Positions 34,126-45,180 of a stretch of 64,000 nucleotides of DNA are shown in pieces. How positions within the stretch are numbered: the stretch's first letter is position 1; every line of letters begins with the position of its first letter. Source of the stretch: Microvelia longipes (taxonomy: Eukaryota; Arthropoda; Insecta; Hemiptera; Veliidae); assembly GCA_018340805.1 (NCBI GenBank), contig JACMZG010001914.1, positions 49,024,218 through 49,088,217 on the forward strand, in the 5' to 3' direction. The position numbers were made by a program, and so were the translations under genes. The notes beneath the pieces are model-generated. The model saw nothing but the letters and a program-made list of their open reading frames with translations. It did not search any database and was not told the DNA's origin.

Positions 34126-34830
34126 TCATCCAGTTTTAGTCTCTTGCTCGTCTTTGATTGACAGTTTAAGAATGAAGCGATGTACCCCGAGAGTCCTAAC
34201 AATCTTCCTATAAGATGAAAACCGTTCCATCCATTCTAGTAAAAATGAAGACTGCATCACCACATGAAGAGTTGATTTGTCATTAGATTTCAACTCTGGC
34301 AATTCGGATTTAGGGCAAAGTTCGAAGGATATAGGCCAGTGACGAGTATCTTCTATTAGCCAATCTGGATTCCACCACAGTTGACATGAAATAAGAAGAT
34401 TAGGTAATAAACCACGAGAGCTAACGTCACTCGGATTATCCTTAGATGGCACATGACACCATCGTTGAATTGGAATTACAGAAGTTATCTCACTTACCCT
34501 ATTTGCCACAAATGTCTTGAGATTATAAGGTTCTGTATTCAACCAAGATAATACTATTTGAGAGTCAGTAAAAAACACTGGATCAAGCAAAGGAATAGAG
34601 ATGTCTTCAATAAAAGGTTTCATAGAGTCATAAGTGCGTGATAAATAGTAGAGCACCGCACAGTTCCAATCGTGGAATGGATACGGTCTTCAATGGAGCT
34701 AATCTAGTTCGAGCAGTTAACAAAAATAATTGTTGATTTGGTTCAACAATCTTTAAATATAAGGTGGCACTGTAGGCTTTCATAGATGCGTCGCAAAACC
34801 CAACTATTTGAGCACATTTACAAGCATCGG
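34126..34830 (-). CDS. BEL RNase H region
   Basis: Degrades the RNA strand during reverse transcription; part of Pol. The upstream frame reads GFCDASMKAYSATLY and IPRLELCGALL (about 34810-34665), and the long frame 34656-34126 reads FTDSQIVLSWL, VANRVSEI, WCHVPSKDNPSDVSSRG and LWWNPDWL. These are the standard BEL/Pao RNase H blocks in the right order, with D, E and D residues present. The two parts are in frame with each other or separated by one small shift near 34660. It lies between RT and integrase as expected. Confidence 0.9.
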
Positions 34831-34959
34831 GATGATATGACGTGGAATAGAAATTTTAGATAACTCAGGCAATTCATTAACAAATGACCTCCAGTAAGAT
34901 TGAATTTCTGAAGAAATGGGATCATCCCAACCTAAATTAGCTTTCCACAGCTCCTGAAT

Positions 34960-36060
34960 AAGACTCTTAGCTAACACTACAGTAGGAGCGAAGCCAACCA
35001 AGTGGGTCGTAGATCCGTGCGATTGCAGAAAGGAGTCCACGTTTGGTTTCTATTACATCTGGCTTAATGATTTTATAGCTAAAAGTATCGGTCTTTGGGT
35101 TCCATTGTAAACCCAATATCTTGATTTTAATGTCATCATCAGTGTTAAGGGATCGTGGTTCGGAATCTCCCAATCCGTTGGGGTTAACTCTTCATAATTA
35201 CTTGACCACTTACTAAGCTTGAAACCTCCCATCTCAAGCAATTTTATAGTTTGATTTTTCAGCTCAATAGCTGCTGGCAATGAACTTTCACCTGTCGCCA
35301 AGTCATCTATATTATGTCATTGTCTATTGCCTTGGCAGCTTTGGGAAACTTATGGCCTTCATCAATGCAGAGCTGCTTGACAACACGCAGAGCAAGATAA
35401 GGTGCACTCGACATGCCATATGTTAGGGTTTTGAGTTCAAATTTTTGTATCGCCTCAGTCGGATTACTCCTCCAAAATATATGTTGATAGGAATATCCGC
35501 CGGGTGTATCAGAATTTGACGATACATCTTAACAATGTCTGTCACAAAGACAACTTTATGTTTTCTGAAGTTAGAAAGAATTATTTTAATGTCTTTCTGG
35601 AGTTTTGGACCTACATAAAGAAACTGATTTAATGAGCATCACAAGTTTTCGACGAGGCATCGAAAACGACCCTAATCTTACCATCCTTCATTACCGAATG
35701 ATGAGGCAGAACATACTTTGATGGCGAAGTTGTGACGCTCATATGCCCTAACACTTCATATTCTTCCATAAATGAGACATATTGTGCGCAAAGAGTAGGA
35801 TTTCGTTTTAATTTAGATTCCATATTTAAAAAAACGTTTCATCGCTACCGAGGATGAATTATCGAACTCAGGAACTGAACCTATAAAGGGTAATCTAATA
35901 ACGTATCTTCCTTCGTCATTACGAGAATAAGTTTGTAAAAAATAGTCTTCAACTAAAGAATCCGATTTTCTTGAAGGAGTTGAATCGTCATAACTTTCTT
36001 CAAGTTCCCAAATTTTCTTATATCATTATTAAGTTGAACAGACGTTTCTTCGGAAACAAA
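34960..36060 (-). pseudogene. BEL reverse transcriptase region
   Basis: Copies the RNA into cDNA. Visible blocks on the minus strand: KFWELEES and GRYVIRLPFIGS (about 36030-35880), EEYEVLGHMS and GKIRVVFDASSKT (35823-35629), TDIVKMYRQI with the first catalytic D (about 35560-35530), TYGMSSAPYLALR (about 35430-35400), and IDDLATGESSLP with the catalytic DD (35310-35275). The codon before IDD is disrupted by a small indel at about 35311-35315. Then come ILGLQWNPKTDTFSYKI and TKRGLLSAIARIYDPLG (35173-34967), followed by LIQELWKANLGWDDPIS. At least four frame changes. The blocks and their order are those of BEL/Pao RT. Confidence 0.92.
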
Positions 36061-36076
36061 CAAACTAGTATTAGTA

Positions 36077-36640
36077 TCAGAAGGTGAGTTGTGAGGAAAC
36101 TGCTCCAATCAATAAATATCCAAAACTGGAAGAATAGAGTACAGGTCCCATAGGATCAAGTTGTATCCGCTCACCAAGAAATATTTGTGCAAATACTTCA
36201 GCACCCAAAACAGCATCGATTTCTCTAGATTCCCAAAACGTTGGGTCAGCTAGTTCATAAGGAAGATAAGGTTCAATCCAATGTGAAGGCATATAGAAAT
36301 TTAGGCTGATTAGGAGTTACTTATCAGCAACTAACAATTCAGTAGTTATGGCAGGAGTGCTCCGATTGGAAGGTGTAACCGTACACTTTGTTTTTCCTTA
36401 ATTAGAGTAAATGGAGTTCCTCCTATTCCACTTAATTTTTGCTTACATTTATAGATAGGTAGACCAAGTTTTTTCACAAGGCGAGATGTCATCATAGATA
36501 TTTGGCTGCCACTGTCGACAACCACACGTGCTGAAACTCCAACATTCTGATCGTTTAAAATATTTACTACTGCAGTAGCAAGCATAACTCCGTGTGATTG
36601 ACAAGAAACATAACAACTAGCATTTTTCTTGTACTCTCTG
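36077..36640 (-). CDS. BEL aspartic protease and following linker
   Basis: The protease cuts the polyprotein. The frame 36585-36346 reads ARVVVDSGSQISMMTSRLV: the DSG active-site motif followed by the BEL-type Q and S residues, then GIGGTP. The next frame, 36292-36077, reads LADPTFWESREIDAVLGAEV and FGYLLIGAV, the conserved region after the protease (DUF1758 type). One frame change separates them near 36300-36345. It lies between the Gag zinc knuckles and RT, as in other BEL elements. Confidence 0.9.
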
Positions 36641-36775
36641 TTAGAAGGAGGCGGACCAGCAATTCCAAGCGGATTAGTTGTTGTTGAGTCTGACGATTAT
36701 CAAATTGATTTCTTGGAGTAGAGAAGATGTTTTCCCAGAGTAATTAGTAGAAACATTGTTGTGAAGATGCAGCAT

Positions 36776-38121
36776 GCTGTGATGACGCATAGAACAAAAC
36801 CTACATGATCGAATAGATTGACAATTTTTTGTAAAATGAGGACCTAAGCAGTTATAACATCCATTAAAACTTTGAGAAGGTTACGCCGCTGTGATGCATT
36901 AGCAGAAGTAAAGTTAGGGCAATCTATAATCTTATGCACCTTTGGAGCAAATATAACATGGTTTAATGTTAGCTTGATCACCAATTGTAGTAGGTTTCTT
37001 ATATCGTAAAGATGGCTTGTTGTTATTGTTAGCCATGAGACAGCTTTTATTGTCTTTAGGCTTGCTTGAGCTTCTTGTATTATAATTATGTCGTTTAACC
37101 TGAGACGAATCAGCAAGAGTATCGACTTTAAGAGACTGAAAATCGGCTAATTGCAAGGCTTTGCAATTCTCACGAAGGAAAGTAGTCAAGTTTTCAAAAG
37201 AAGGATACTGAGTCTTTTTGTATTGAAGTTCAAACTTTTCCCTGTTGTTTTTATCTAAACACCGAAATACTAGGTAGTATAAAATAAAATCAGACTCATT
37301 AGGAATATTAAGTAACTGAAATGCTGATACATTTTCAGTAACTTTGGATAAAAATTCAGATAGAGCTTCTTTAGAAGGGTTATGATTCAAGGGTGTAGAA
37401 TCTAGGATGGCATTTAAGTAGGTAGCAGCTAAAACTCGTTTGTTATCATATTCTTTTAATAAAGCGGCCCAAGCCACTTGATAGTTCTCTTCAACTAGAG
37501 CCAAATGATTAATAACAGTCGAAGCTTTAGGATCTAATGAGCTGATTAAATATGATACTTATACATTTCAGAAATACTAGTCTCATGAACTACTGATTTA
37601 AAATAATCACGAAAACGAGGCCATTTAGTGTACTCACCATCAAAATGTGGTATTTGGATGTCTGGTAAGTTATTTGAGTTTGATAAACCACTAGTATCTA
37701 GTTTTATTGTAGTCTCTAAAGGAGCCTTAGCTTTGCCCCCAGGAGAGATAACCTGTACTGTAGGGGCAGAACACCCTTCATGTATGGTATGTACTTCATA
37801 ATAGTATCTACGATTATTTTCGAAAGCAGCTATATCATCTTTAGTCGGGAAAGCTGTACTTCCTATGTCTAAGTGAGCTTCAACTAGTTCTTCATATGCG
37901 GATTCATACTTAGTAAAGTATTTTTCTATGCATTTATACATTCCCATAAAGCGAGGTTTATGTGTCGCGTCTTTAGCAGCCTGTCTTCCTTGTAAAACTA
38001 TAGAGCTAATTTCCCTAGAAGAAGTTTCTAGTTTCTTTTTTAACATTGTTACTCTGTTAACAAAGTCAGGTTCAAGTTCAGAAGGAACTTGATTATCATT
38101 GTTACTATCAGTACTACCCAT
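36776..38121 (-). pseudogene. BEL Gag region with zinc knuckles
   Basis: Structural protein that packages the RNA. It starts with ATG at 38121; the frame to 37546 includes a coiled-coil-like N-terminus and LPDIQIPHFDGEYTKWPRF, the DUF1759 hallmark. The next frame, 37504-36932, continues with YQVAWAALLKEYDNKR and ends in CYICSKG. The rest of this zinc knuckle (H-x4-C, HKIIDC) is in the frame of 37116-36844. A second knuckle CYNCLGPHFTKNC and CRFCSMRHH follow at about 36850-36780. At least three frame changes. The ATG is chosen because it opens the conserved region; BEL Gag and Pol are normally one long ORF. Confidence 0.92.
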
Positions 38122-39626
38122 CGTGAAGTTAACAAATTAATCAAAACCAACAGAATGAGACGATGAAAGTATAAAATTATAAAATAATTAAAAGGAAGTA
38201 AAATCAAATCAATTATGATGTATAAATGACCATAAAAATAATTAAATATTTTTCTAAAAAATATTGTAAATTGTTCCATAAAATTATCAAATAAAAATAA
38301 CCATAATAAATTTCATCAAAATCGTTTGATGTAAAGAAAGAATAATTCATTAATATTTATAGTCTTAAGAAAAATCCATAAAATGTATGCCACCAAAAAA
38401 TTAATTAGAATAAAGACTAAATTATATTCAGAACAATATTTAATCGAAATAATCTCCAATGCATAAACACCATTAAATAGACTTAAAAAAAATACATAAA
38501 ATTAAATCATTAACTTGAAGTTATTTTATGAGAAAAGTATTCATTGAATTGTCAAAATACCTAAGAAAAAATTGCTTTACTAAAGTATCCATGATAGAAA
38601 CAAATTTTTAATTTAAACAAGAAAAATAAAGTCTTGAGCGCAAGAACTATTCCAGAAATACAAAAAGATCAAATAAATTAGCTACAAATAAAACTTAAAT
38701 TTTGCATAGTATTTTAATTATAGTGAGTGTGAGTACATTTAAAGTAAACCATAATTCCAACATTTAAACAAAATATCAAGATAAAATTCTTCTTAACAAG
38801 AAAAGCATAATATAACTGGTCGTAATTATAAACCAAGAAATAAATTATTATAAGAAAACAATAGACAAGCTTTTACGAAATATTGATTAATTCTGAATTT
38901 CGAAACGCGCCTGTATTTTTCTAAGTATGCTACGCACGCAATGCAGTTACGTATTGCTGCTGCACAGTCATAAAAAACCATTAAATTTTATTTTTGCAGC
39001 GAAAAAATATAATTAAAAATTGTGTAGAATTCGGATTATATTCACTACTTTACCACACACAGCAAATCTAAGGAGAGTATAATTTAATAAATTTTAACAA
39101 TGAGTATAAAAATCTCAATAAAATTGATAATAAATTTAAAAAGTACAATAACTCGACTAATTGTCAGATACTTGTAATGATAGTTCATAAAGTTTAAAAA
39201 TAAAAGTTTAAAAGGCAACCAATATTATGTAACATAGGGTAGACCAGTAACCCATAAGCTAATAATTTTGTTAAGTCAAAGATTTTTATACTCATAATAT
39301 TGAAAGTCAACATTAAAGTTATTTTTAACGAGTAACAGGATTAGATATTTCCTTATAAATACTCTTTGTTGTAAAAAAGGGGGCGGAAATCACATAATAA
39401 TAGTGGAAAAAACCCTTTCTAATCCTTATGTGAAAAGAAAATGACTATACTATGATTATCAGAGTACCTCCAATTCATAGAGAATGTTTGTTACGAAATA
39501 CCTTGGAAATTCATTACAACAGGTCAGGGACAGAATCATAAACTGATTAAAAAATGAATTTATACAAATTTTAAATTTGGTTAAAAATGAAAAATTAATT
39601 ATAAAGATAGAATTTGACAAAGAATA
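38122..39626 (-). other. BEL 5' untranslated leader
   Basis: 1.5 kb between the primer binding site and the Gag ATG, A-rich on the plus strand, with no ORF of note. It should hold packaging and translation signals, but I cannot point to any. Confidence 0.7.
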
Positions 39627-39643
39627 TCTCGGCGGTGCCTCCA
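39627..39643 (-). promoter_or_regulatory. BEL primer binding site (tRNA-Thr-like)
   Basis: The minus strand reads TGGAGGCACCGCCGAGA, five bases after the 5' LTR. The plus strand is thus a tRNA 3' end: TCTCGGCGGTGCCT plus CCA. The T before CCA and the GGTGCC acceptor strand fit a eukaryotic tRNA-Thr best. The tRNA identity is from memory of the family. Confidence 0.65.
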
Positions 39644-39648
39644 AAATA

Positions 39649-40600
39649 TGTATGAGCCAATGGTGATACGACCAATCTAAATTATTAGTCCACTGAATTG
39701 GCACAATACTAAAAAAATGAATATGGAAAAATAATCAGAAAACCAAATTTAAATTCATATAAAGTCACTTCTATTAAAAATAAAAAAAATATAATCTCAA
39801 AAATAGTTTCAGGTTCTAAAAGAAATTATAGTCTCAAAATCAGAGCAAATTAAATTTAGATAAAAAAATAGATAAATGGGTAGGGGCATAAAAATATAGT
39901 TTTAGATAATTTTAGATAGAACAATAGAAGATATAAATGGGTCTCAAGCCTGGTATATGCCGTGTAGTAATATAAAGATGGTAAGCTAAAGTTGAGAATA
40001 AGTCCTCAGATTCCTCACAGGTTCCCTCAGTCCTCAGGTACCTCCAACGTCTTCAGAAGAGCAGGGTCTGTTAGGTGACTCAGATAAATAAAGAGCGAAT
40101 TAAGATGAGATGGTGATCCCAGATAAAGGCTGGTGACTCCAGAAAGCCAAGGTATCGACCTGATGATGGCTAGGTGAGAGGTCACATTGAGTTACCGAAC
40201 TCAAATGATGCACTCAGCACACAAGGTTAGAGCTGGGAGAGTAGAAATATCCTAAGTGCTCTGGTGGCATATGACTCACTACTGACTGGACAGGTAGAGG
40301 TGTTAAAAAATCCCAGATGAAAATTTATCATTCTATTGTTTAAGAAGAATAAAAAGTAAATAAGATAAGGGGGAAAACTAGTTAGAAATCAAAACAAAGG
40401 CCCGGAGTAATTGGGGTCAAAGTACTCTAATATCATAATAAATCATAAAAAAAACCTAAATATTTATCTTTTACTTAAAAAATTTTTTATCTAAATAAAC
40501 AAAACATTTTTATAGAATGAATAAAAATTAATATTGTAAATAAATAAAAACTAATTCTTTTTAAAATAAATCATAATAAAAAGTTCACATTGCGTGAACA
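39649..40600 (-). repeat. BEL 5' LTR
   Basis: 952 bp, matching 31745-32695. By eye about twenty 1-3-base indels, mostly in homopolymers, and no unambiguous substitution. Confidence 0.95.
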
Positions 40601-40605
40601 TTTTC

Positions 40606-40904
40606 CTTTAAATTCTTCCTTTTCTTCTTAGAATATAAAGTTTAAATAAAACTGGTTTGTTTTTTTCTTTTATTCTCTGTAGCCAAATAAAGTCACTGCT
40701 TTTTTATTTAAGTTGGACTTTTTTCCTTACTCTTACAAGAAACCAAAGCGAAACATTAACTACATTATAATATTTTCCTATATTATAATGTAGTTGCTTT
40801 ACTTTACGTTATACAAAGTACTTTAAGTTGTAAGAAAGTTCTTCATAAATAGTCTTGCATATTACTATTGAATATTATGTCCCTAGAGATGTAATAATAC
40901 AAAT
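40606..40904. other. Spacer with a palindrome
   Basis: 40759-40797 forms a hairpin with arms AACTACATTATAATAT and ATATTATAATGTAGTT. Otherwise nothing. Confidence 0.6.
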
Positions 40905-41110
40905 CGGGTACGGGGTACCTCGGAAATTTTCCCTACCACATCAGATTCGCTACGCGCATCCTCATTACTTCGGACTCGCTTCGCACTCGGACTCGTACTG
41001 AAGCACGTTTTTGGACTATCTTTACTCGTCCTCAGACATTAAAGGCAAGCTTTATATTTCCAGCGATCACCTATCCAGACAATGACCTCGATCAATGCTG
41101 CTAACTATTA
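40905..41110 (-). mobile_element. SINE with 5S rRNA-like head, copy 3
   Basis: On the minus strand 41102-41066 reads AGCAGCATTGATCGAGGTCA then TGTCTGGATAGGTGATCGC, aligning with 5S box A to box C. The body holds GCGAAGCGAGTCCGAAGTAA and the tail ends at CCCCGTACCCGATTTG. Confidence 0.7.
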
Positions 41111-41344
41111 TGATTAAACAAAAAACCTTAGGAACACTTGTTGTATTACTTACATGTAACTCTACTTTTATTTATCTAAATATACCTGTTCTACCTCTCT
41201 TGATTTATTTTTTATATACTTACTTCATGTATCTCACTTTTATTTATCTATTAATACGTGTTCACCTCTCTGATACTTATACACTTACTTACATGTATCT
41301 CTACTTTTATTATCTAAATTACTGTTCTACCTCCTGATAACTTA

Positions 41345-41580
41345 TATATACTTACTTAGGTTTCAAACTGCATACCAAGTCGTTGATACCTGCCTACGAA
41401 GTTAGGTTAAAGTCCTAACACCCAACACTTGACTCACACAACGTCTTTCTCAAGACGAACCTGATGATGGGAGAAGTACCTACTCCCGAAACGTCGTTAA
41501 TTGTAAATAGTACTGACAATGGATTACGTCCAACTAATTGTACTCATAATTCACCATTGTCACAAACTTTCACGTCTAAA
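41345..41580 (+). mobile_element. Penelope-like fragment inside the 71-bp array
   Basis: Unique sequence carrying hammerhead-like motif 7; repeat units lie on both sides. Ends are not marked by a clear duplication. Confidence 0.5.
41461..41491 (+). other. Hammerhead-like core motif 7
   Basis: CTGATGA, extra T, stem GGGAG...CTCCC, GAAACGTCGTT. The strongest stem II in the window. Stem III would be only AC..GT. Confidence 0.5.
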
Positions 41581-42120
41581 CCACTTACTTAATATGTAAC
41601 TCTCTAATTTTATTTATCTAAATATACCTGTTCTACCTCTGATATACTTATACTACTTACTTACATGTAACTCTAATTTTATTTATCTAAATATACCTGT
41701 TCTACCTCTGATATACCTACTTTTAATGTAACTCTACTTACACCTGAATAACTATCTACTGTAACTCTTTTTATTTATCTAAATATACCTATTCTACCTC
41801 TCTGATATACTTATACTACTACTTACTGTACAAGTATTCTAACTTTTATTTATCTAAAATATACCTGTTCTACCTTGTTACTTATATCTACCTTACTTAC
41901 ATGTATCTCTACTTTTATTTATCTAAATATACGTGTTCTACCTCTCTGATATACTTATACTACTTACTTACATGTATCTCTACTTTTATTTATCTAAATA
42001 TACGTGTTCTACCTCTCTAATATACTTATACTACTTACTTACATGTATCTTTACTTTTATTTATCTAAATATACCTGTTCTACCTTTCTGATATACTTAT
42101 ACTACTTACTTAAACACAAT

Positions 42121-42540
42121 TCTGCTATAATTTCCTTAGATATGTCTTTAAGGTTGATATATGTGGATTAAAATAAATATAGCTTATAATGGACTGGGTT
42201 GGAAGAGAACGTCCTTCATTAATCTCTCTTTCTCTGTTATCACTGACTCACACTCTCCATCGATTTTAAAGACTCTATGTTTTCCCCGACCCTAGACCAT
42301 GGCATCATTTATCAAAATAACCTGTCTTACTAGGGGCGATGCGGAGGCTGCAACATCCCCAGTCTTATAAAAAACACGATGTATTAAACTCCCTGTAAAA
42401 AATTATAAACTTTTTGTTCTCCAAATAACTGTCTAGATATTTATCAGTTTTTATATTTTTTAAAATTATTTATTGTGACTTGTTTACATTAAAATTAAAA
42501 ATAACTTTTACCTACGACTTGAGTTGTAAATCAGGTTTTT
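42121..42540. other. Non-coding stretch
   Basis: Nothing recognised. Confidence 0.5.
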
Positions 42541-42665
42541 ATATGTAGCGACCTGGCCCTGTAAACGTGTTTTACGTCCCAAGGGACGTAAACTCACATT
42601 TTCGTCCCTGGGGACGTAACACGCATATTTACCACCCTAGGAGCGTAAATAAAGTGCAGTGGCTT
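42541..42665. repeat. Cluster of short palindromes with GGGACGTAA words
   Basis: TTTACGTCCCAAGGGACGTAA, then TTCGTCCCTGGGGACGTAA, then a related TTTACCACCCTAGGAGCGTAA: three successive hairpins built from the same stem word. Confidence 0.8.
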
Positions 42666-42879
42666 TATAGAGCCATCAACACCGGATAAAATCTAAGTCA
42701 CAGAACAAATTCTAAATATGTAAGGAATGAAAAAGAGAATGGGTACAAAAAAATGAAAACCCCCCCTCCCTACATCGATATTAACATCCCTTCAAATTGT
42801 AACTTCTCATTCCCATCATCATTAACAAATTTTATAATTTAATAGAAATAAATTTTACCTAGTATCTAACTAGTAGGTA
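42666..42879. other. Spacer
   Basis: Nothing recognised. Confidence 0.5.
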
Positions 42880-43080
42880 AAATTCAATACACGACAGGGA
42901 TTTCAGCTCTCGTATTATATCCTCGGCTATGCCTCTGGAGTAGAGTTTAATTATCTCCCTCGGGAGCTAACATGTTTTTAAGTTATCTCGGGTTATAATG
43001 AAGTTTTCATCTGCGGCTTTGCCGTATCTGAAAACTTGAACTGTAAAACTTTCTTTTCCCCCCTTATCGTGTTAATATTT
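42880..43080. repeat. Hairpin-word cluster A
   Basis: Contains CCTCGGCTATGCCTCTGG, CTCCCTCGGGAG and a longer hairpin with arms AAGTTTTCA and TGAAAACTT around GCGGCTTTGCCG. Cluster B at 43500 has the same order of words. Confidence 0.75.
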
Positions 43081-43499
43081 TTATCTACTCCTTTTATTGT
43101 AAGTTCTACTTACAGTCTTGTTATCTATCTCACACTGTAAATGTACTTTACTCCCTAGGGAGGAAAAATGAAAGTGTTGCCAACTTGACAGAATTTTTTA
43201 GTAAAATTTTTAGGAATTTTAGGAAATTTTTAGGATTTTTTTGGTGTTCTGTTGGTACTACGGGTAGAATATACAATATACACACGCTAATGTTTAAATT
43301 ACAAATATAGTATTACACATTATTCTATTGACAGCTTACAATAAAATAATGTGAAGATAGTGGCTTTATTCTCTCTTCATCAGAGTAATAATTGACATGG
43401 TAAGAATAAACTAAACCAACACAATAACAATTAAGGAGCTGAAGAATATATTAATAGTTGTTAGTATTAGTTCTCTAATCGTAGATAAAATAATATGCA
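43081..43499. other. Spacer between hairpin clusters
   Basis: Includes CTCCCTAGGGAG near 43150 and a repeated TTTTTAGGAATTTTAGG phrase. A degenerate minus-strand CTGATGAAGAGAGAATAAAG (about 43363-43387) resembles the hammerhead-like motif but lacks GAAA. Confidence 0.45.
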
Positions 43500-43705
43500 A
43501 CAAGGGATGAAAGTTTTTAGCTCTCGTATTATCTCCCTTGTCAAGCCTCAGGAGCCAAAATGTTAGTTAACTCCCTCGGCAAGCCTCGGGAGCTAACTAG
43601 TTTATCTCCCTCGGCCTACCGGCCTCGGAGCTAATGAAGTTTCCTCCTTCGCGCTGCCTTAGGACGAAACTTTAACTTGAGCTGTAAAACATACTTTCAT
43701 CCTTG
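43500..43705. repeat. Hairpin-word cluster B
   Basis: AGCTCTCGTATTATCTCCC, GTTAACTCCCTCGGCAAGCC, CTCGGGAGCTAAC, CGGCCTACCGGCC and a GAAGTTTCC...GGACGAAACTT hairpin follow each other. Same layout as cluster A, diverged in letters but conserving base pairing. Confidence 0.75.
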
Positions 43706-43767
43706 TTGCATAAATAACTATTTTTTATTGTATTTATTTCCTTGTTTTTCTTTGTTTTTATTTTTAG

Positions 43768-43885
43768 GTAGGTACGCAAGGAAAGAATTGTGTTCGTACA
43801 AAAATACGTACCCGGAATTTTAACTAAATTGTTCGTTTCGGGTGTTTTTAAGACCTCCTATGTGGTTTTGACTTCAAACTCGCTT
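43768..43885 (+). repeat. Family L copy
   Basis: AAAGAATTGTGTTCG, GTTTCGGGTGTTTTTAAGAC, CTCCTATGTGGTTTTGAC. It ends in the AAACTCGCTTCGCAAG word. The 70-codon frame across it is incidental. Confidence 0.6.
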
Positions 43886-44164
43886 CGCAAGCCCTCAGTT
43901 GTCTCATTTATTCCCAACGGCCACCCAAGAACTTCATCCAGAAATTTAATTCTCTCATTGCTGCTTAACGATAGTGATCCAAAAAAGAACAAGATACATT
44001 AGCTCCAAAGGAATGGAACTTAGTACATTATGCGTAATGAACAACACTTTACCAAATTTCATCTGAATTGGGTTATTTTTCGAACTTCAACATTTTTAAT
44101 TTAAAAAAACTATGACATTTCATTCGATAAAAATTGAACTAATGCTTTTTGTGCGATGAAACTT

Positions 44165-44320
44165 GGCATATTTTTTGGTCTAGGTCTAGACGATTATCTT
44201 TGTAAAAACTACTCAGGAGGTCTTTAAACACCTGAAACGGATAATTCTGGTGAAATCCCGAATTCCGATTTTTAAGTGCCAAGCACATTTCTTACGCACA
44301 AAACGGTATAAATGAAAGAA
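44165..44320 (-). repeat. Family L copy, inverted
   Basis: AGGTCTTTAAACACCTGAAA, CCCGAATTCCGATTTTTAAG on the plus strand are the complements of family words. It faces the copy at 43768. Confidence 0.6.
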
Positions 44321-44642
44321 AAAGTTATCTGAGCTTAAATGATACGTAAAAGCATGTTTGTAAAACAATAAATTATATGTTGCTTTAGAAAGTATAAAGA
44401 ATTTTTGAAAAATGCCAAAAGAAAAGCGCCAATAAATTAGGTAGAAAAACCAACAAGAAAAAAAATAGAAACTAAACATTTAAAAGGGAGGTCGTCATAT
44501 TATGATCTGACTAAACCCAGATATTTTTCCGGAGTGGAAATAAATTTAATTAAAATATTTCTGACCTATCTATATTCTATATTTTCTATTCTTTATTTGA
44601 GATTTATTTATGTTAATATTATTAGTATTAGTCTCCATTCTA

Positions 44643-44938
44643 TAAGCGATTGTAATTGATAGACACTGGATGGGACGAACTAATTAAACTACCACTTCTC
44701 TAATTTGTAATGATATTTCAAGATGATAGAAATTTATAAGGTGATTATTAATTCGATGTAAACAAACCAAACGCAGTCAGAGGATATAACCTGACTTTTT
44801 TAATGAATGGCGCGAGATTTAACTCGTTTGAGACATGAATATGCCTGGGAGCAGGCGAAATAGTTATTTAGAGAAGTGATAGTTTAATTAATTCGTCCCA
44901 TCCAGTGTCTATCAATTACAATCGTTTATTTATATTTG
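44643..44938. mobile_element. MITE with about 55-bp TIRs
   Basis: GATTGTAATTGATAGACACT at 44648 is answered by AGTGTCTATCAATTACAATC near 44914. The match continues through TGGATGGGACGAA and AATTAAACTA. No ORF. Confidence 0.85.
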
Positions 44939-44954
44939 TGGGAAATATTTTTGG

Positions 44955-45180
44955 ACTTCTCCGCACCGTGGCTATATAGGGAAAGTAATGGGTTTCCACC
45001 ATAAATCCGAAAACGGTGTGTACAGTGTATTCGTTTTAAGCGTTTTTAGTTTTTTTTTATTAAGTTGGCTACTGTATGGGTGTGTATCTGTCATTGGCGT
45101 ATCTCTCAGTGAGTTTATGCTGGAGAGGTTGAAACTTGGTACAAAAAACAATTTTGAAGCCTAGTCGTGGTCCCCGGAAA
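44955..45180 (+). repeat. Family L copy
   Basis: CTATATAGGGAAAGTAATGG, TCCGAAAACGG, GTGTATCTGTCATTGGCG, GTTGAAACTTGGTAC. Confidence 0.55.

Larger units (their letters stand above)
31745..40600 (-). mobile_element. BEL/Pao LTR retrotransposon, structurally complete
   Basis: 8,856 bp on the minus strand. Two LTRs of 951 and 952 bp begin TG and end CA. TTTTC flanks at 31740-31744 and 40601-40605, a 5-bp target duplication as usual for BEL/Pao, though in a T-rich site. Order from the 5' LTR: primer binding site, long leader, Gag with zinc knuckles, aspartic protease, RT, RNase H, integrase, polypurine tract, 3' LTR. There is no env. The reading frame is interrupted about eleven times by small shifts, but all domains are present. 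LTR near-identity means a recent insertion. Confidence 0.95.
41111..42120. repeat. Minisatellite, 71-bp unit, split by other sequence
   Basis: The unit starts ACATGTATCTCTACTTTTAT, then TTATCTAAATATACGTGTTC, TACCTCTCTGATATACTTAT, ACTACTTACTT. It runs from about 41148 to 41343 and again from 41580 to 42115; several units are shortened. The 80-codon plus frame here is the repeat itself. Confidence 0.9.

Noticed and set aside
43363..43387. A ninth hammerhead-like motif on the minus strand (CTGATGAAGAGAG)
   Set aside because: No GAAA after a paired stem.
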